Below, in pieces: positions 10,321-23,100 of a DNA stretch of 64,000 bases. The stretch comes from Lagopus muta. Taxonomy: Eukaryota; Chordata; Aves; Galliformes; Phasianidae. The notes below the pieces were generated by a model. The model did no database searches, was not told the DNA's origin, and saw only the letters and a program-made list of their open reading frames with translations. Position numbers and translations under genes: made by a program. How positions within the stretch are numbered: the stretch's first letter is position 1; every line of letters starts with the position of its first letter. Where the stretch lies: assembly GCF_023343835.1 (NCBI RefSeq), contig NC_064434.1:13869505-13933504 (forward strand). Reading direction: 5' to 3'.

Positions 10321-13300
10321 ATAGTTCCTGAACTTGACAAGCTGGTAATTAATTGAAGTACTGAAACATATAGGCAACTACTGCAGCAGATATGGGGAAG
10401 GCAAAGCCAAGCAGAGGCTGTGTGGAGAAGAAGGGCATGCTCTGTGGAGTTGGTTTGCAGCCCATCATGTACCAGGTTGGATCTGTTGCACTTCCTCTGC
10501 ATGTCTTGCCCTCATCTATTGTGAATCCCTACAGCCCTGTCATGCCTGGTATTTTAGGAACTGTATGTCATACAGTATTTACTAGCTGCAGTTTATACAG
10601 TCTGTACTTACAGAAATAGTTACTAGCTACACATACAGCAGGCTGTATTGAGAAGGTATTGTAGAATGATAGGGGCTGAAATGGAGCACAGTTTGCTGGT
10701 TGGACCTCTCCCATAAAGCAAGTCCTCCTTAGAAGGGGGACCTCGAGACCTGGTCTCTTTGGGTTTCCAGTGCGTCTAGGGATGAAAGTACTGTAGCATT
10801 CCTCAGCTCTCCTACATGCAGTTGTGTCCCAAAAGAAACAAATGTGGGCAATGTTGAGCTGTAACGTGGAGGTCATTTGGCCAATAGTATGATGTGAACA
10901 GCCTTTGTTTTGTACCCGGGACAGAAAAGCCAGAGCAGTTCTTCTGTCCCTCTTGCGTGTCAGAGCTTTCATGTGCTGATCTGTGGATTGAAAGGACCCC
11001 ATTAATATTAGTTCCTGGGGTTGCAGTGTCTCCCTATTGTCTGGTATTTAAAACTGAGAGAATATCAGGGACTGGATGTTTCATATGGTTTATTTTTGTC
11101 ACAGGGCTGTTGCAGCAGACAGAACATTTTTATGGCCTGGCTGATTTTATCTAAAAAAATTATCTTATTGCAAGGCCTGTTGTTTCACAAGAGTATACAG
11201 ACACAGCCAAGTATACAGCCAAACTGCAGATTAACCTTCTGGAAAAATCAGGGCTCAAACTGGGAGCCAGAAGCTCAAGACATGTACAGACAAGTTGCTG
11301 TTGGTTTCCATCCAGGAGCTCATCAGCACAGAAGCTGGACGAGAAGCCCCCATCTGAGCAGCATGTCAGCTGACACAAAGGCCTTCCTGAAAGTACATTT
11401 CCATGACTGTCCTGGTTGTGTGCTGCACTTCCACAGTTCCAGTGGCTCCTGCCAAAGCTCAGCCCCTTACAGCGATGCCGGATGGAGCACCAAGCATGCG
11501 TGCAACAGAACTCAGAACTTCCTGCACTTCTTAGCGTGGCTGATGCTGAATCTAAAACATGATACAGAGCGCAGTTCTTCCAAGGATTTGGAAGCGCAGA
11601 AGCTGAAGTACTTTGACAGTCAGCAAATGTAAAGAGTCACTGATGTTTCACTGCAAGTGTCTGGATCTTTTACCACCTCTTGAAGATGCTGGATGCTTGG
11701 CAGGCACTCAGCAGCTCTCTTGGGTCACTGTGGCCAGCAAGCTTTCTGCTGGACACAGCGTGCTTTCTGTGTTCAGTTTCTCAGGAAGTTCTGGATGTTC
11801 ATTAGGAGTGTGAGCATTTGTAATATAATGCAGTGACACTGTAAGCTGCTTCAGGGATCATCAGTGTCCCGTGGACCATGGGGGGTTGCATACTGCTTTG
11901 AAATATCTCTCACAAGAGTGGGAAGGAGTTTTCATTTGAATCTGTTTAAAAGATGTTGACAGAGCAGTTCTGAAACTAATTCATGCTCTTAGTTACAGTT
12001 GCCTGTGAAGCAGGTGACATACTCAGACATGCTCACATGAGCCTACTGAGGTCTATGTGGCAGAAAAGAACACTGTCTGAACACTGCTGGTGTAGTTTGT
12101 TCCAGAACTGCTGCAATGAATGAGAGAGCTCCCTGTAGCTCCAAGATGCCTGTGAGGACTAAGCCTTACTACAAAGTTTGGGATTTAGAATCTTTACCCC
12201 TTTGTAGGCAGGAAGTAGTGTTCGATCAGGGTAAGAAAGGCACGTTACTTCCTGATACTTGCTATTGCAACCACGCTGCAAGATTTGATCAGTACTGCTC
12301 TTGCTCCACTGATCTTACAGAAACCATGAGATTAAAGTGATCTTTCAAAATGAAAGACACGGTGAATGCACTGCTGCACGAGGGAGCAAAATTATGAAGT
12401 CTTGAGTGTATGCAATCCTACATACCTAAAGAACTCTGGAAGGACGTATCTTCACCCTGAAAAGAAAGGGCAGAGAGCAGCAATTCTGTGTCCCTGTGGC
12501 CTTCTTTAGGTTGCTGGGAGGAACGACAGAATTGCCTTCTCACACCTTGGTGGAACCTGTATGTAGTCACTCAAAAGTGAAAGAGGGTAACAAAAAATGT
12601 TTTGCATAAGCTCAGTTTATGCTTCAGTACAGTCCTGACCACGTAATTTACACAGGGCACTGAGGCATAGAACGCATGCTCTTCTATTTACACCTCTAGT
12701 ATGGTGTGAGACAGGCCAGCACTTTGGTACTGCTGACTGAAGCCTCCAAAAGCAGAAATAGTCAACGTCCCAAAGAGAGCACGTGCACTGAAGATTTCCA
12801 GTTACAACAAGGTGGTAAGTAAAATTGGTTTTTTAGCATGGAGCCATGTTACTATTCAATTTTAATCATCATTAGCTGGCTCTTCTTGCCACACTGAGAT
12901 AGTGCAGGTTCTGCCCTTTCATTTCCAGAATGCTTGACGGATAAAACGAGATTTCAGCCCTGTTCAAGTGCTCTTCCTGTGAATAAATAATACCACATAA
13001 TATAAGGAAGCACTTGTTTAGTCTACGCACAGTCTAAGCTAGCTCTGCTGAGCTGGATAAATTCCAGCCTCAACAACAGAAAAACAGGACATGAACTAAA
13101 TCATGACAAATATTTAAATTGTATTTAGGATATCCCCTTAAATTTCATCGGGAGTAATACATAGGATCATTATGTCTGTATTTTACCTCCAAACCAAAGC
13201 TTGAACATTTCCAAGAAGGATTCTTGCCCCCAACCACTACCAAGGAAGGAAGGACGGACTGGTTGATGTCCTGGAGGTGTCTCTCTGTCTGCTATCAGGC

Positions 13301-15189
13301 AGCAAACGCTGAGCTATATCAAGGCTCGGCTCTGTCCCTGCTGAGGCCTCAAGCAATAGAATCCAGCACGTGGTGAACTGGCAGGTCCTCATGGTACTGT
13401 TTGCCGTGGCTCTTGGGAGCCTATCTGACCTCACCAGCCCTTACCTCTGAGAAATAAAGCTCAAAATCAAGCAAATTAAGCCCTGACCAAAATCAAGAAT
13501 TTAATAACATTTGATTCAAAGGTGGTTGGGTTTTTCTGTTTTGTTCCCTGTCTGCCAGCCTGCTCCTTTCTCCCGTTTTACTGGATTACATTGGCAGGAC
13601 CAGGTTGAGAAGCAGCTACACACACACACAAGCCAGCAGAAGAGGTCCCAGAACAGGGAGCTGAGTGCTCAAAGCTGTAAAATCTTTTGCTGGATTAGTG
13701 CAATGCAAAGAAACACATCTGAGCCTGTGTGCTCTTACTCTATGCAGAAAGCTAAGTCTTATGGAGAGGAAGTCCTGGGTTTGCATGTGTGATCACTGAT
13801 GACAATTCAGAAACTTCTGGGAAAAGAACCATACCCATCTTCCACTGTCGATGCATCCCTTCTTTTAGAGTTGTAACCTGTTCTCTGCAGTCACATCCTT
13901 GTTCTGCCTTTGGGCAGCGGGTCTCAAGAGAAATGCCTCCTCTGACATACTGCTAAAGAGAGCTTTGTTGCTGAACGCATGCTGTAGCTTAACCACTTAA
14001 CATAGTTAACACAGAATCATAAAGTCACAGCTGGAGAGACTTGGGGCTGCATTCAAATTTCACTGGCCTGTACTAGATTGAAATTTAGTATTGTTTGGGC
14101 AAGACAACTCATACTTCTTGTAAGCCCTGGTAGGTCCCACGCTTTCCAACCCAGGGAAAGCAATTTTACCCTGTGAACGTGTTGTCACCTGATGCAAGCA
14201 GAGGCTGTGTGGGTGATTCAGCACTTCAACACAATCTGCATGTGGAGAATTACCTTCACCTCTGTGGACAGAAGTTGCTTACTGCCTTTCAAACAATAAA
14301 CAGACCTGAGCTGCTTTCCCTGTTTGCTCTGGGCCACCTGCTGCACCGTGCAGTGAACAACTTGCTTGCACCCACCCCAATAACCACTGAGTGACAGGTT
14401 TAACAAGATTTATCCTTCTCTTTTGTCTAAAGCTACTGCCTTTAATCCAGCTACTTGAGAAGATTATGGTTTACAGATAGAAGGCCGCAGGATCTATGCT
14501 TGTATGGGGCTTGCCCAAGACTTGACCACAATTCTCTACTTTACAAACAGAAATGAAATTATTCTTTGGGAGCAAAAAAAAAAAGAAAAAAGAAAGAAAA
14601 AAAACCCACAAAAAACAGAGAGAGAAAAGTACATACAACTACCACCACCACCTTCTGACTTGTTCATATCCCACACAGCTTGAGAATTCATGCTCCAGCT
14701 TTCCAAGTCCATAGAATTACTCTACTTAAGCTCATCATTTACCCAACTGTTTCTTTCCTGTTTCCCACAAGTTTCCAAGATTTATCCTCCATACATCAAC
14801 TACCTTTTGAAGAACTTACCTTAAATGCATTTCCAACATTTTATGATGGAAAAACAAGTGAAGTGCTGATGATCAAACCAGAAGCGGTCTCAATTTTCCT
14901 ACAGAGTCACTGAGGAGGTTGAAAGACACCAATAACAGAGTTCTGAGCCCAAACAGAGCATTGTCTATTAAAACAGATTAAAAACCAGATAAGAGATGTG
15001 TGTTTTGTTCCTGTAAGGTGCTGGACCTCTCTGCATTGTACAGGTTGACTGATGTACAGCCTGATGCTTTGAGTGTTAAAGTGAAGGCTGCCCATTTATG
15101 GCCTGTAATGAACCTTTTTTTCTCTTTTCGTAAAAGGACACAATAAAAACATTGAACACAATGAAAACTCACAAGAATGACATTAATCA
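10321..15189. other. Convergent intergenic spacer between ROCK2 and SLC66A3
   Basis: No recognisable gene. A plus-strand reading frame of 203 codons (11,021-11,632) is open but shows no family motif, signal peptide or splice structure. A possible ancient CR1 remnant lies near 14,012-14,060 (ACAGAATCATAAAGTCACAG). An A-rich tract occupies about 14,570-14,630. Confidence 0.6.
14569..14632 (+). repeat. A-rich low-complexity tract
   Basis: A runs with G and C interruptions, ending in an AGAGAG block. Simple sequence. Confidence 0.85.
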
Positions 15190-15205
15190 ATCATGAAGAA
15201 TAGCA

Positions 15206-15211
15206 TTTATT
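15206..15211 (-). terminator. Candidate SLC66A3 polyadenylation signal (AATAAA on minus strand)
   Basis: TTTATT on the plus strand in GCATTTATTCATAAG; the first canonical hexamer found downstream of the stop. Confidence 0.45.
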
Positions 15212-16765
15212 CATAAGACCTGGAAAACATATTACATGCCACTTGCCACCAAATTAGACAGTTCAGATAGCTTCAGGAAAATCAGTAGAACATTTACAAT
15301 TACTCTCTCAACCAACAGAGAAACTTCTGAGCATTCTTTACTGAAGCAGTAAAAAAGCCTCATGTTTTAATTTTCTCTCAATAATGTGAGATACCCAAAA
15401 GCATATGTCCACAGACATACCTCTTTCCACCCCTTCCCTCCCCAGAATCAGAGCTGACAAAGCAGCTTTGTTTCAGACAGTGAAGGTCTCTGCTTGCTGT
15501 ACGACTGCTGGCAGAAAGATCTGCTTTTGCAGATCCCACTGCTCTGTAACATCCCAGTGATTCAGCACGTTGCAAGGAAAACCTGACTCAAATGTACTCA
15601 CTGAGTCTTCCCATAGTTTGCAAGCCTGCCAGGATCACAAGCACCTTGTTTTCAGCATGCTGATCAGCAGCAATAGTGTAAGACTATTGAAAAGGCCTAT
15701 CTTCTCATTTTGGAGAATGCGTTGAGAAATCAGTGGTCGTTCTATTTCTCTTTGGTACCTGCTCTAACTTAGGGTTGGAAAAGTACCTCTTCCAAAAGTA
15801 AAATCCCCTGCTACAAATTTTTAAGAACATCTTTCTCCCTTTTTAAACATACCTACTAAAACCGGTTGGAATCTTCACAGTAAAAATTCAACTTCAGTCT
15901 ATAAATTCTTCAGGACAGGTTAAAAGTAAGAAAGCATATTGTAGCATCATCAAAGCCTGATAACCACTGCAGACGGGTTTGCTTCAGTGCATCACAGTGC
16001 ATAGGTGGGCTACAGTCAGAGCAGACTGCATACGGAGACTGGGCATCACTGCAGGAGCCTCTCTTGGAACAGAATTAACTCTCAGAGTCTCACTAATCTC
16101 CATACCTTCCAGTTACTGCTGTTCCCAAAACAACGTGTTCAGTGATGGAGAGCGCATGCTGAGAAAGAAGAACACGGTTGTTTTTGTTCTTATCATAATA
16201 AAAACTGCCTGTATGGAAGTGACTACAGATATCCTGTATCAGGGGTGTGAATGTACCACTCAAATGCTGTGTGCAGTGCTGCACACAGAGATCCAGTCTC
16301 AGCTGGATCCCTGACTTTGTTAAACTCATTTAGAAATATATTCTGAATTGGGCCTTTACCCAGATTTTCTCTATGCTAAAATACAGGTACTTAACATCTG
16401 ACTATTTGAGTTGCTTGCAAGAAAAAGAAGCACCTGGCACTGGCAGCAGATGTAGACAGAAGAGCAGATATGCTGCCACAAAGTTCTCTTGTATAATTTG
16501 TAGATTTGAAGAAAATAATTGCTAATATGTAACCAGAAAGTACTGAAGTGACATGAGAACATACACATGTCTAAATACAAATACCTTGTTCATTTACTAA
16601 AAAAGATTCAGAGAAAAAGTGGGATCAGGGAAACTCGTCACAAATAACTAATAAAAGTGTGCTGCCTAAATTAAGTATCTTAACAGAATTATTTCTATGA
16701 GAAAATAAGCGGAACTGCACTAAATCTTTCTAGAGACAAATTACGAGGCTTAAGAGAGAGCGCTT

Positions 16766-17032
16766 CACAGAATCAGAATCATCTGAGTTAGAAAGAAGCC
16801 TTGAAAGCCATCTGGTTCCACTCCCTGCAATGCACAGGGACACCCACAGCTCCACCAGGTGCTCAGAGCCCCTCCAGCCTGACCTTGGGTGTCTCCAGGG
16901 ATGGGGCATCCACCACCTTTCTGAGCAACCTGTGCCAGTGCCTCACCATCCTGATGAGGATCCCCTATATTTTCCCCTATATCCAGATTAAATCTCCCCT
17001 TTCAACTTCTCCTCAGCTTTTTTCTGTTGTTT
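16766..17032 (-). mobile_element. CR1 3' fragment inside the SLC66A3 3' UTR
   Basis: CACAGAATCAGAATCATCTG, then GATGGGGCATCCACCACC, GAGCAACCTGTGCCAGTGCC and ATTAAATCTCCCC: the reverse complement of the CR1 3' half. It is in sense with SLC66A3. Confidence 0.9.
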
Positions 17033-17092
17033 AACCATATCAGTTTCCTTTTCCTTTTTTTTCTTTTCACACTGCATGCTGATGAGCATCTT

Positions 17093-17181
17093 CTAATCGG
17101 TCTTTTTAGTTCTCCTGTAGCGCAGGATTGTGGCCGTGACCCAGAGATTGAGAACGAGCATGGTTATGAAACGGATGAGAA
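17093..17181 (-). CDS. SLC66A3: SLC66A3 exon 7: last helix and stop
   Basis: Acceptor TTCCTTTGTAG. It encodes [19 protein letters not shown] and RYRRTKKTD, then TAG (17095-17093). This is the final hydrophobic helix followed by a short basic cytosolic tail. Confidence 0.94.
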
Positions 17182-20100
17182 CTACAAAGGAAAAACAAAC
17201 AACTCTCATTAAGCGTCATTCCAAAAAATCATCTGCGGTCATTTTCAGCAGATGCGTTTTTTGTCAACCTCTCCTGGTGTACAAATTGCTGCTTTCCTTT
17301 CAATAAGTTCCATGAGCACTTTTAGGAACCCAAATTCTCAAAGTAAATGCAGCAGAGAAGGGCACTGAAAGCACTCAGCGTTTGTGAGGGCTGTCTGAAA
17401 ATAGCACACCTTTCTCCTGTGACAAGGCCAGCAGAGCCGCCCCATCCACACAGGTATTTACACCTCACACAAACTCAGAGCCACAGATTCTGTGTCCTTT
17501 ACAGTTATGTGCATTGCTCATAATAAACAGATTATTCTCTGCTGCCATCTGTTCATCATAGGATGGCTTGGGTTGGAAGGGACCTCAAGGATCATGAATC
17601 TCCAACCCCCTGCCACAGGCAGGACCACCAACCTCCCCATTTAATACCAGACCAGGCTGCCCAGGGCCCCATCCAACCTGGCCTTGAACAGCTCCAGGCA
17701 CAGGGCATCCACAACCTCTCTGGGCAGCCTGTTCCAGCACCTCACCACTCTCTCTGTAAAGAACTTCCACCTGACATTCAACCTAAACCTTTCCTCCCTC
17801 AACTTAAAACCATTTCCCCTTGTCCTGCAGTCATCAGCCCTTTCAAAGAGTTGATTCCCCTCCTGTTTGTAGGCTCCCTTTAGGTACTGGAAGGCTGCAA
17901 TGAGGTCACCCCGCAGCCTTCTTTTCTCCAGGCTCAACAAGCCCAGCTCCCTCAGCCTGTCTTTGTAGTGGAAGTGCTCCAGCCCCCGATCATCTTCGTG
18001 GTTCTCCTCTGGACCATCTCCAGCAGCTCCCTGTCTTTCTTGTACCGGGGGTGGCTCAGACCTGGGCACAGTACCAGTACAGACAGGACCTCACAAGGGC
18101 AGAATAGAGAGGGACGATCACCTCCCTGTCCCTCTGTAAGGCTGAGACTTTGGGGATACAGGAAATACAGCTGTCATATGTAATGATGGGGAATCTGACA
18201 ACTTAGGAAAAGGCTCTGTTCTTCAGAACCATGATTAGATTGCCCCATTTTTTTAAAATGAAAATGATCACAGTGTCTCCACGTGTGGCACAATCACAGG
18301 CAAATGCAGCTTTGGTTCAGAAGTACTCCTTAAAAGTTCCCTGAGCACGTATGGATCAGGATAAACATCCCAACCTATTTAAGAGCTAGACATGAACTCA
18401 AATCACTTTCTGTTATGCCTCACAGTGTCAGTGTTTGTTGCCATCTCTTTCACATTCCCAAGCTCACTGTGCTGCATTTTAAAACACAGCCTTAACCAGA
18501 GGCAGTTTACATTTGAAGGTTCAGTTTTATGGCAATTTCAAAAAAAGACAGTGCTTTTCTCCCTTCCCTCCTCCCCCCATTACACCTCTCTGGCTTCTAA
18601 GCAGCTGTGGGTGAGCTGGGCTTGATAGCTGACCCAGGTTATACTTCTACACCTGCACTTGGCCATTCTTTTGGTGATCCTGCATGGCCCCACCAACTCC
18701 TACCCAGGCAGTAAGCAAGTGGGGTGAGAAGGAATAAGGAACTGAAGAGGGCATTTCCTTTTCCAGTGGAAGAGCCACTTTAACTGCTTGTAAAACTAGG
18801 CTGTCGAGGGCTGCTTAAAAAAATCTACTCAGCTCTTGTTTCTGCTGGAGCATTAGCTCTGAACTGGAACAAAGATTCACCACTTAAAGTACCACGTGAT
18901 TTTGTTGTTGCCACCAACTCTTGACTTTGAACCAGATATTGATAACACGTGCTGTACCTTTTTGATCTTTCAGTTTCGTCAGCATCAGTCTTTTTCAAGG
19001 ACAGTAAAAAGCTGTTAAACAAATTTTCTTCATAATTAAATTAGATGCAAATTATATTTTAAGCTTTTAGGATACAGTTAAAATCTACCAAAGCAGCTGT
19101 TCCCTGGAAAGGTAAGCCACTCCCATACTCACCTATCAGATCATTTGTAGTCATTACAGTCGTAAATATTCTTGCTGTAAATTGAAGGGATTGTTATTAG
19201 TGGATGAGACAGAACACGCTTACAACTTCCAAACACTGCTGAAGTCTGTTTTGCAACAGAGCATATCCTGGCATGAGAACACACATGGTATAAACACTTC
19301 CACTTTCAGTGCATCCACTCCTCACTGTTTTATCCTCAGCAATCAAGCTCTCACAGATGAATGGCACTGTACCAGAGGCCTTGCTTTAATTGCTTTAATA
19401 AGTCACTGATTGTGGTACAAAAATTCTGATTATCTCTACTTCCATGAACTGCAGGTGGTCAAAGGTCAGTGCTTCTTTAGTTCATCCCCTCCTGCTGCAG
19501 TTGATAGTGGGTTACACCCACAATCTTGTTGGTATGACTAAGCTATTTTAAGTGTTCACATGCATGCTTTCAGGTCTCTGCAAACACGAGCAATTAAGCT
19601 TCCCTCCCTACTACAAATCTAAGCATTAAATACTTTGCATTTGCAGGAGGCTAAAACCATTTATAAAGACTACTGCCACTGCTCAACTGACAGACCACAA
19701 CTTCTACTGACTGACTTAAAACATCATTGGTTTCACAGGTAATCAGATCCAGGAGCAGTATGTTTTATAGCCTGGATATACAAGTTTTGTGAGGGCACTT
19801 CTAACATAGAACTGTTCATGGTGGCTGCTCAGCATTCTTGATACATTTTTTGTTTTTCTTTACTGAATGAAGCATTTACATTTAGACTTGGAGTTAAAGG
19901 TGTTCAGCGTTAAAGCATGTACTTGTAAATGGCTTTTCAGAATTAGCACTCTTTGTCTACATAATAGCAAAGCATAGCACCTTTTCATGCTGAGTCACTG
20001 CTGATCAATTCCTAAGTGCCAGAACACTGAAATCTTTTCCTTATAAAGGCTCCCCTTCAATCACTTTATCTGCACCAGGTTCCATTAATTATTCTTGCAT

Positions 20101-23100
20101 GTTTCCTACATCAAAGTGGCATGGTGACCGAGCTGGTGTCAGCGACGGCACTTGACTGACGGTGTGCCTCAGCAGGCAGCACTAAGTGAAACTGCAAGGG
20201 GCAAGATTTTTATCTATGGTTGGCCAAAGACCTACTGAAGGGATTAGGAGCAGACACGGCTTCATACCATGAGCCCCCATGGCTTACTTGCACAGGTGTA
20301 CGCAGACATGCTCCAGGTCAAGGCGCTCACTTGTCCAGAATCTTTGCTCTGCCACAGGCACTGCAGCTGAGCGAGCTTACTCGCTGCACTGATGAGCGTG
20401 CACAGGTTCTGTAAAGCACAGAGAAAGAGAAGGAAGCTCTGCTGCTGCCACGTTGTTAGCCAAGCGTTTAGCATATGGCTGTTAGCACGTACCTTACTGG
20501 AAACACGAGCAGATTCTTCATTTAGGAGAAAAAAGTAATTTGGAACCTAAAAGTTACATCTCCTTAGCAAGGAACCACGAAGCACAGAATTAAAGTTGTC
20601 AGAAACAAGGCTCTGGTTTCTAAGGTACTGCTCAGGAAGAAGTTCAGGAAGCACAGATGCTATTGCTATTGGCAAATACTTGGCAGAGGACGATATAATA
20701 GGAGCTAAAGAAATAAAAAAGCTCCTCAACCTGCTCCATAAAACTGTTTATGGATGTTAGCTAAAATGAGACTGATCCAGTCTAAACAGTAAGGTTGATT
20801 CATGCCATCTGTTACCATTATGTCTGGCAAACAAAACCATAAAAGAATGAGAAAACTGAGAAGAATGTGTGGAAACTGAGTCCAATAGCTGGGAGAAATG
20901 TAATGAAGGGGAAGGACTATTCAACCTGATGTCCTTCTAAGAGGGACTTTGCAAAAACCCTCCCTGTGGACTCCTGGGCCTTGCTTGGATTTCCCTTGCA
21001 AGGAAGCATTGCTAATTGGGCTTAGAAGCTTTATCCCTGTCTGTAGTACTTTTTACATCAGCAATTCCAGTTCACCTGGAATCGACTCTTAACTTTTTCT
21101 GCTGCAATATAAAAAAGTCAAGGGCCATCTTTAACCTACAATGAGAACTTTTCTTTGAAAAGTCTAGGACTAAATAAAAACTATATATTGTGAAATACAT
21201 AGCACCCACCACACTACAAAAGCTTTGACTGATGCTCTGTTCTTTCCTTCTCGCATTAAAGATCTGCTAACAGGGATGATGCCATCTGGACTGAAGAGAC
21301 CAGCTCCATTCAACCTTCCTTGCTAGTTTTAATGTGACTCAGTGACAAGGTCACATCAGCAGATCTAACACTCATCCCAACACAGTCAACATAATTCTAC
21401 CTCAGAACATAATTCTTCTCCTACAGTATTTTAAGTGTTATGTTTTGAAGCCACTCATGGAAGTGAAAGAAATAACTGTACTTGAAAACTGTTTTTTCTG
21501 AAAGTGAGACTAAGTGAGGAATTCTTCCAAGAACAAATATAAGTAGAGATTTCAATGATAAAGATTTCCAGAACAAGACAATTTCCTATGTGGACATAAT
21601 ATCAAATAATCATGCAGCTCTTACCATGGCCAGGTCTATGATCCACCTCCGCAGCGTTAGCATGTACCAGCCCCCCCAGAACCTTACAGCACGTTAAGTT
21701 TCATAGCAATGAATGTTCTAGGATTCCAAAGCTCTCTCTAGGGAATTAGATTTAGCATCCAGAAATAAGTTTTACAAGACTATACAATCTGGATAAAACA
21801 TAAGAAGCACTAGTTGAAGCACTAAGTGCTCCTGTATTGCAGTCTTTGGTTGAAGAGCGCCCGAGTTTCTGAAGATTGCTCCAATGCACAAGATGAGATT
21901 TAAGCCTAAATCTTATGCATTATTTAAAAACAAGCACTCCTCGGCACAAGTACAATCAACATGGGTAGGAATTGAAGAAGGTTCACCATCTGCACCCTGC
22001 ATCTGTAGCTAAGATGTATATTAAGAAGAGGTCGTACTCCTTATCAACTGTGGGCCTTAGCTATATGCATGGCTGCCTTCACACAGAGATGTTACTGCAC
22101 CCCAAGAAATAACATGTGAATGTGGAATGCGTACTGAGAGGCAGCTGGCTGAATATGAGTTGCATAATAAACAAATACGAGCACAAAACAAAGGATGACA
22201 AAGTTATCTGTGCAAACAACTACCAAACAAGCAACGTAAACCAAACTGCTGGATTGCAAAGGATACGTGACTGCATAAAGCAAAGCTTGTTTCATGTTTC
22301 CACTGAAATGTAGAATAAGCAAAAGGAGAATGACATCTGAAATAAATAAAAGATTGCTTGTCAGCCAAAGGAAAGAAAGGACCCAAATGCAATTCTAGAA
22401 AAAGAGCTCCACTGGGCACCATGTCTACGGCCTCACTTCTTACAGGTTTGTCTCTCAAATTCAGTCAATGTCCAAAACACTGCAAGCTCCAAAAGGACGC
22501 TTTTCTCAGAGTCTGGAGCATTTATAAGGCTCCTCTCCAATATGGAGTAACCGTAATAAAGGATAAGCTTACACTGTAACTCCACTGCATGTCTATTAAT
22601 CAGATCACTCTGCTCTACCTGATCATCTACTTTCATCAAACATACAAGAATTCAACTACATTTGAGCTATTCATTCCCGTTTCCTCCCAACTCCAGCTAG
22701 AACTGGTCAATGGATTCATGTTACTGCAGTGGAGTATTCTACCTCCAGCAGAGCCCTGGCCTGCTGGGGGAGCCCCGTCTTATTTCCAAAGCCCTGCTCC
22801 AAACAGATTACCTTGAGCGATGATGATGGGATATTCCAGGTATGACTGCAGAGGGTAATCATAATAAATCTGGTACCTCAGAAACACAACGAAGCTGGAC
22901 AGAAAGACATAAAACAACATGACTGCATAAGGGGACACCACAGCTCCTTCACAACTTATTTTTTGTACTGTTTTTAATTATCTTTTGGTTGTGCCAAAAG
23001 GATCTGGATAGGCATAATGCTTTCAAACTGATCTAACAGACATGCACACCAAGTGCAAGCCTGATTATTCCATAGCCTATTGTTGTTATCCACAAGTAGA

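Larger units (their letters stand above)
15190..17092 (-). other. SLC66A3: SLC66A3 3' UTR (inferred)
   Basis: Extends from the TAG to the first clear minus-strand AATAAA (15,206-15,211). About 60 nt after the stop it enters a CR1 3' fragment in the same orientation as the gene (17,032-16,766). No nearer canonical signal was seen, so about 1.9 kb of UTR is inferred; an intronised or shorter form is possible. Confidence 0.55.

Noticed and set aside
17641-18069. 142-codon minus-strand ORF as a host gene
   Set aside because: It is the CR1 ORF2 C-terminus ([20 protein letters not shown]), part of a 5'-truncated retrotransposon.
18825-19022. Minus-strand ORF near 18.9 kb as the missing SLC66A3 exon
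   Set aside because: Its sequence does not match the family; the true 42-nt exon with TTVMTTND was found at 19,133-19,174 with correct phases.
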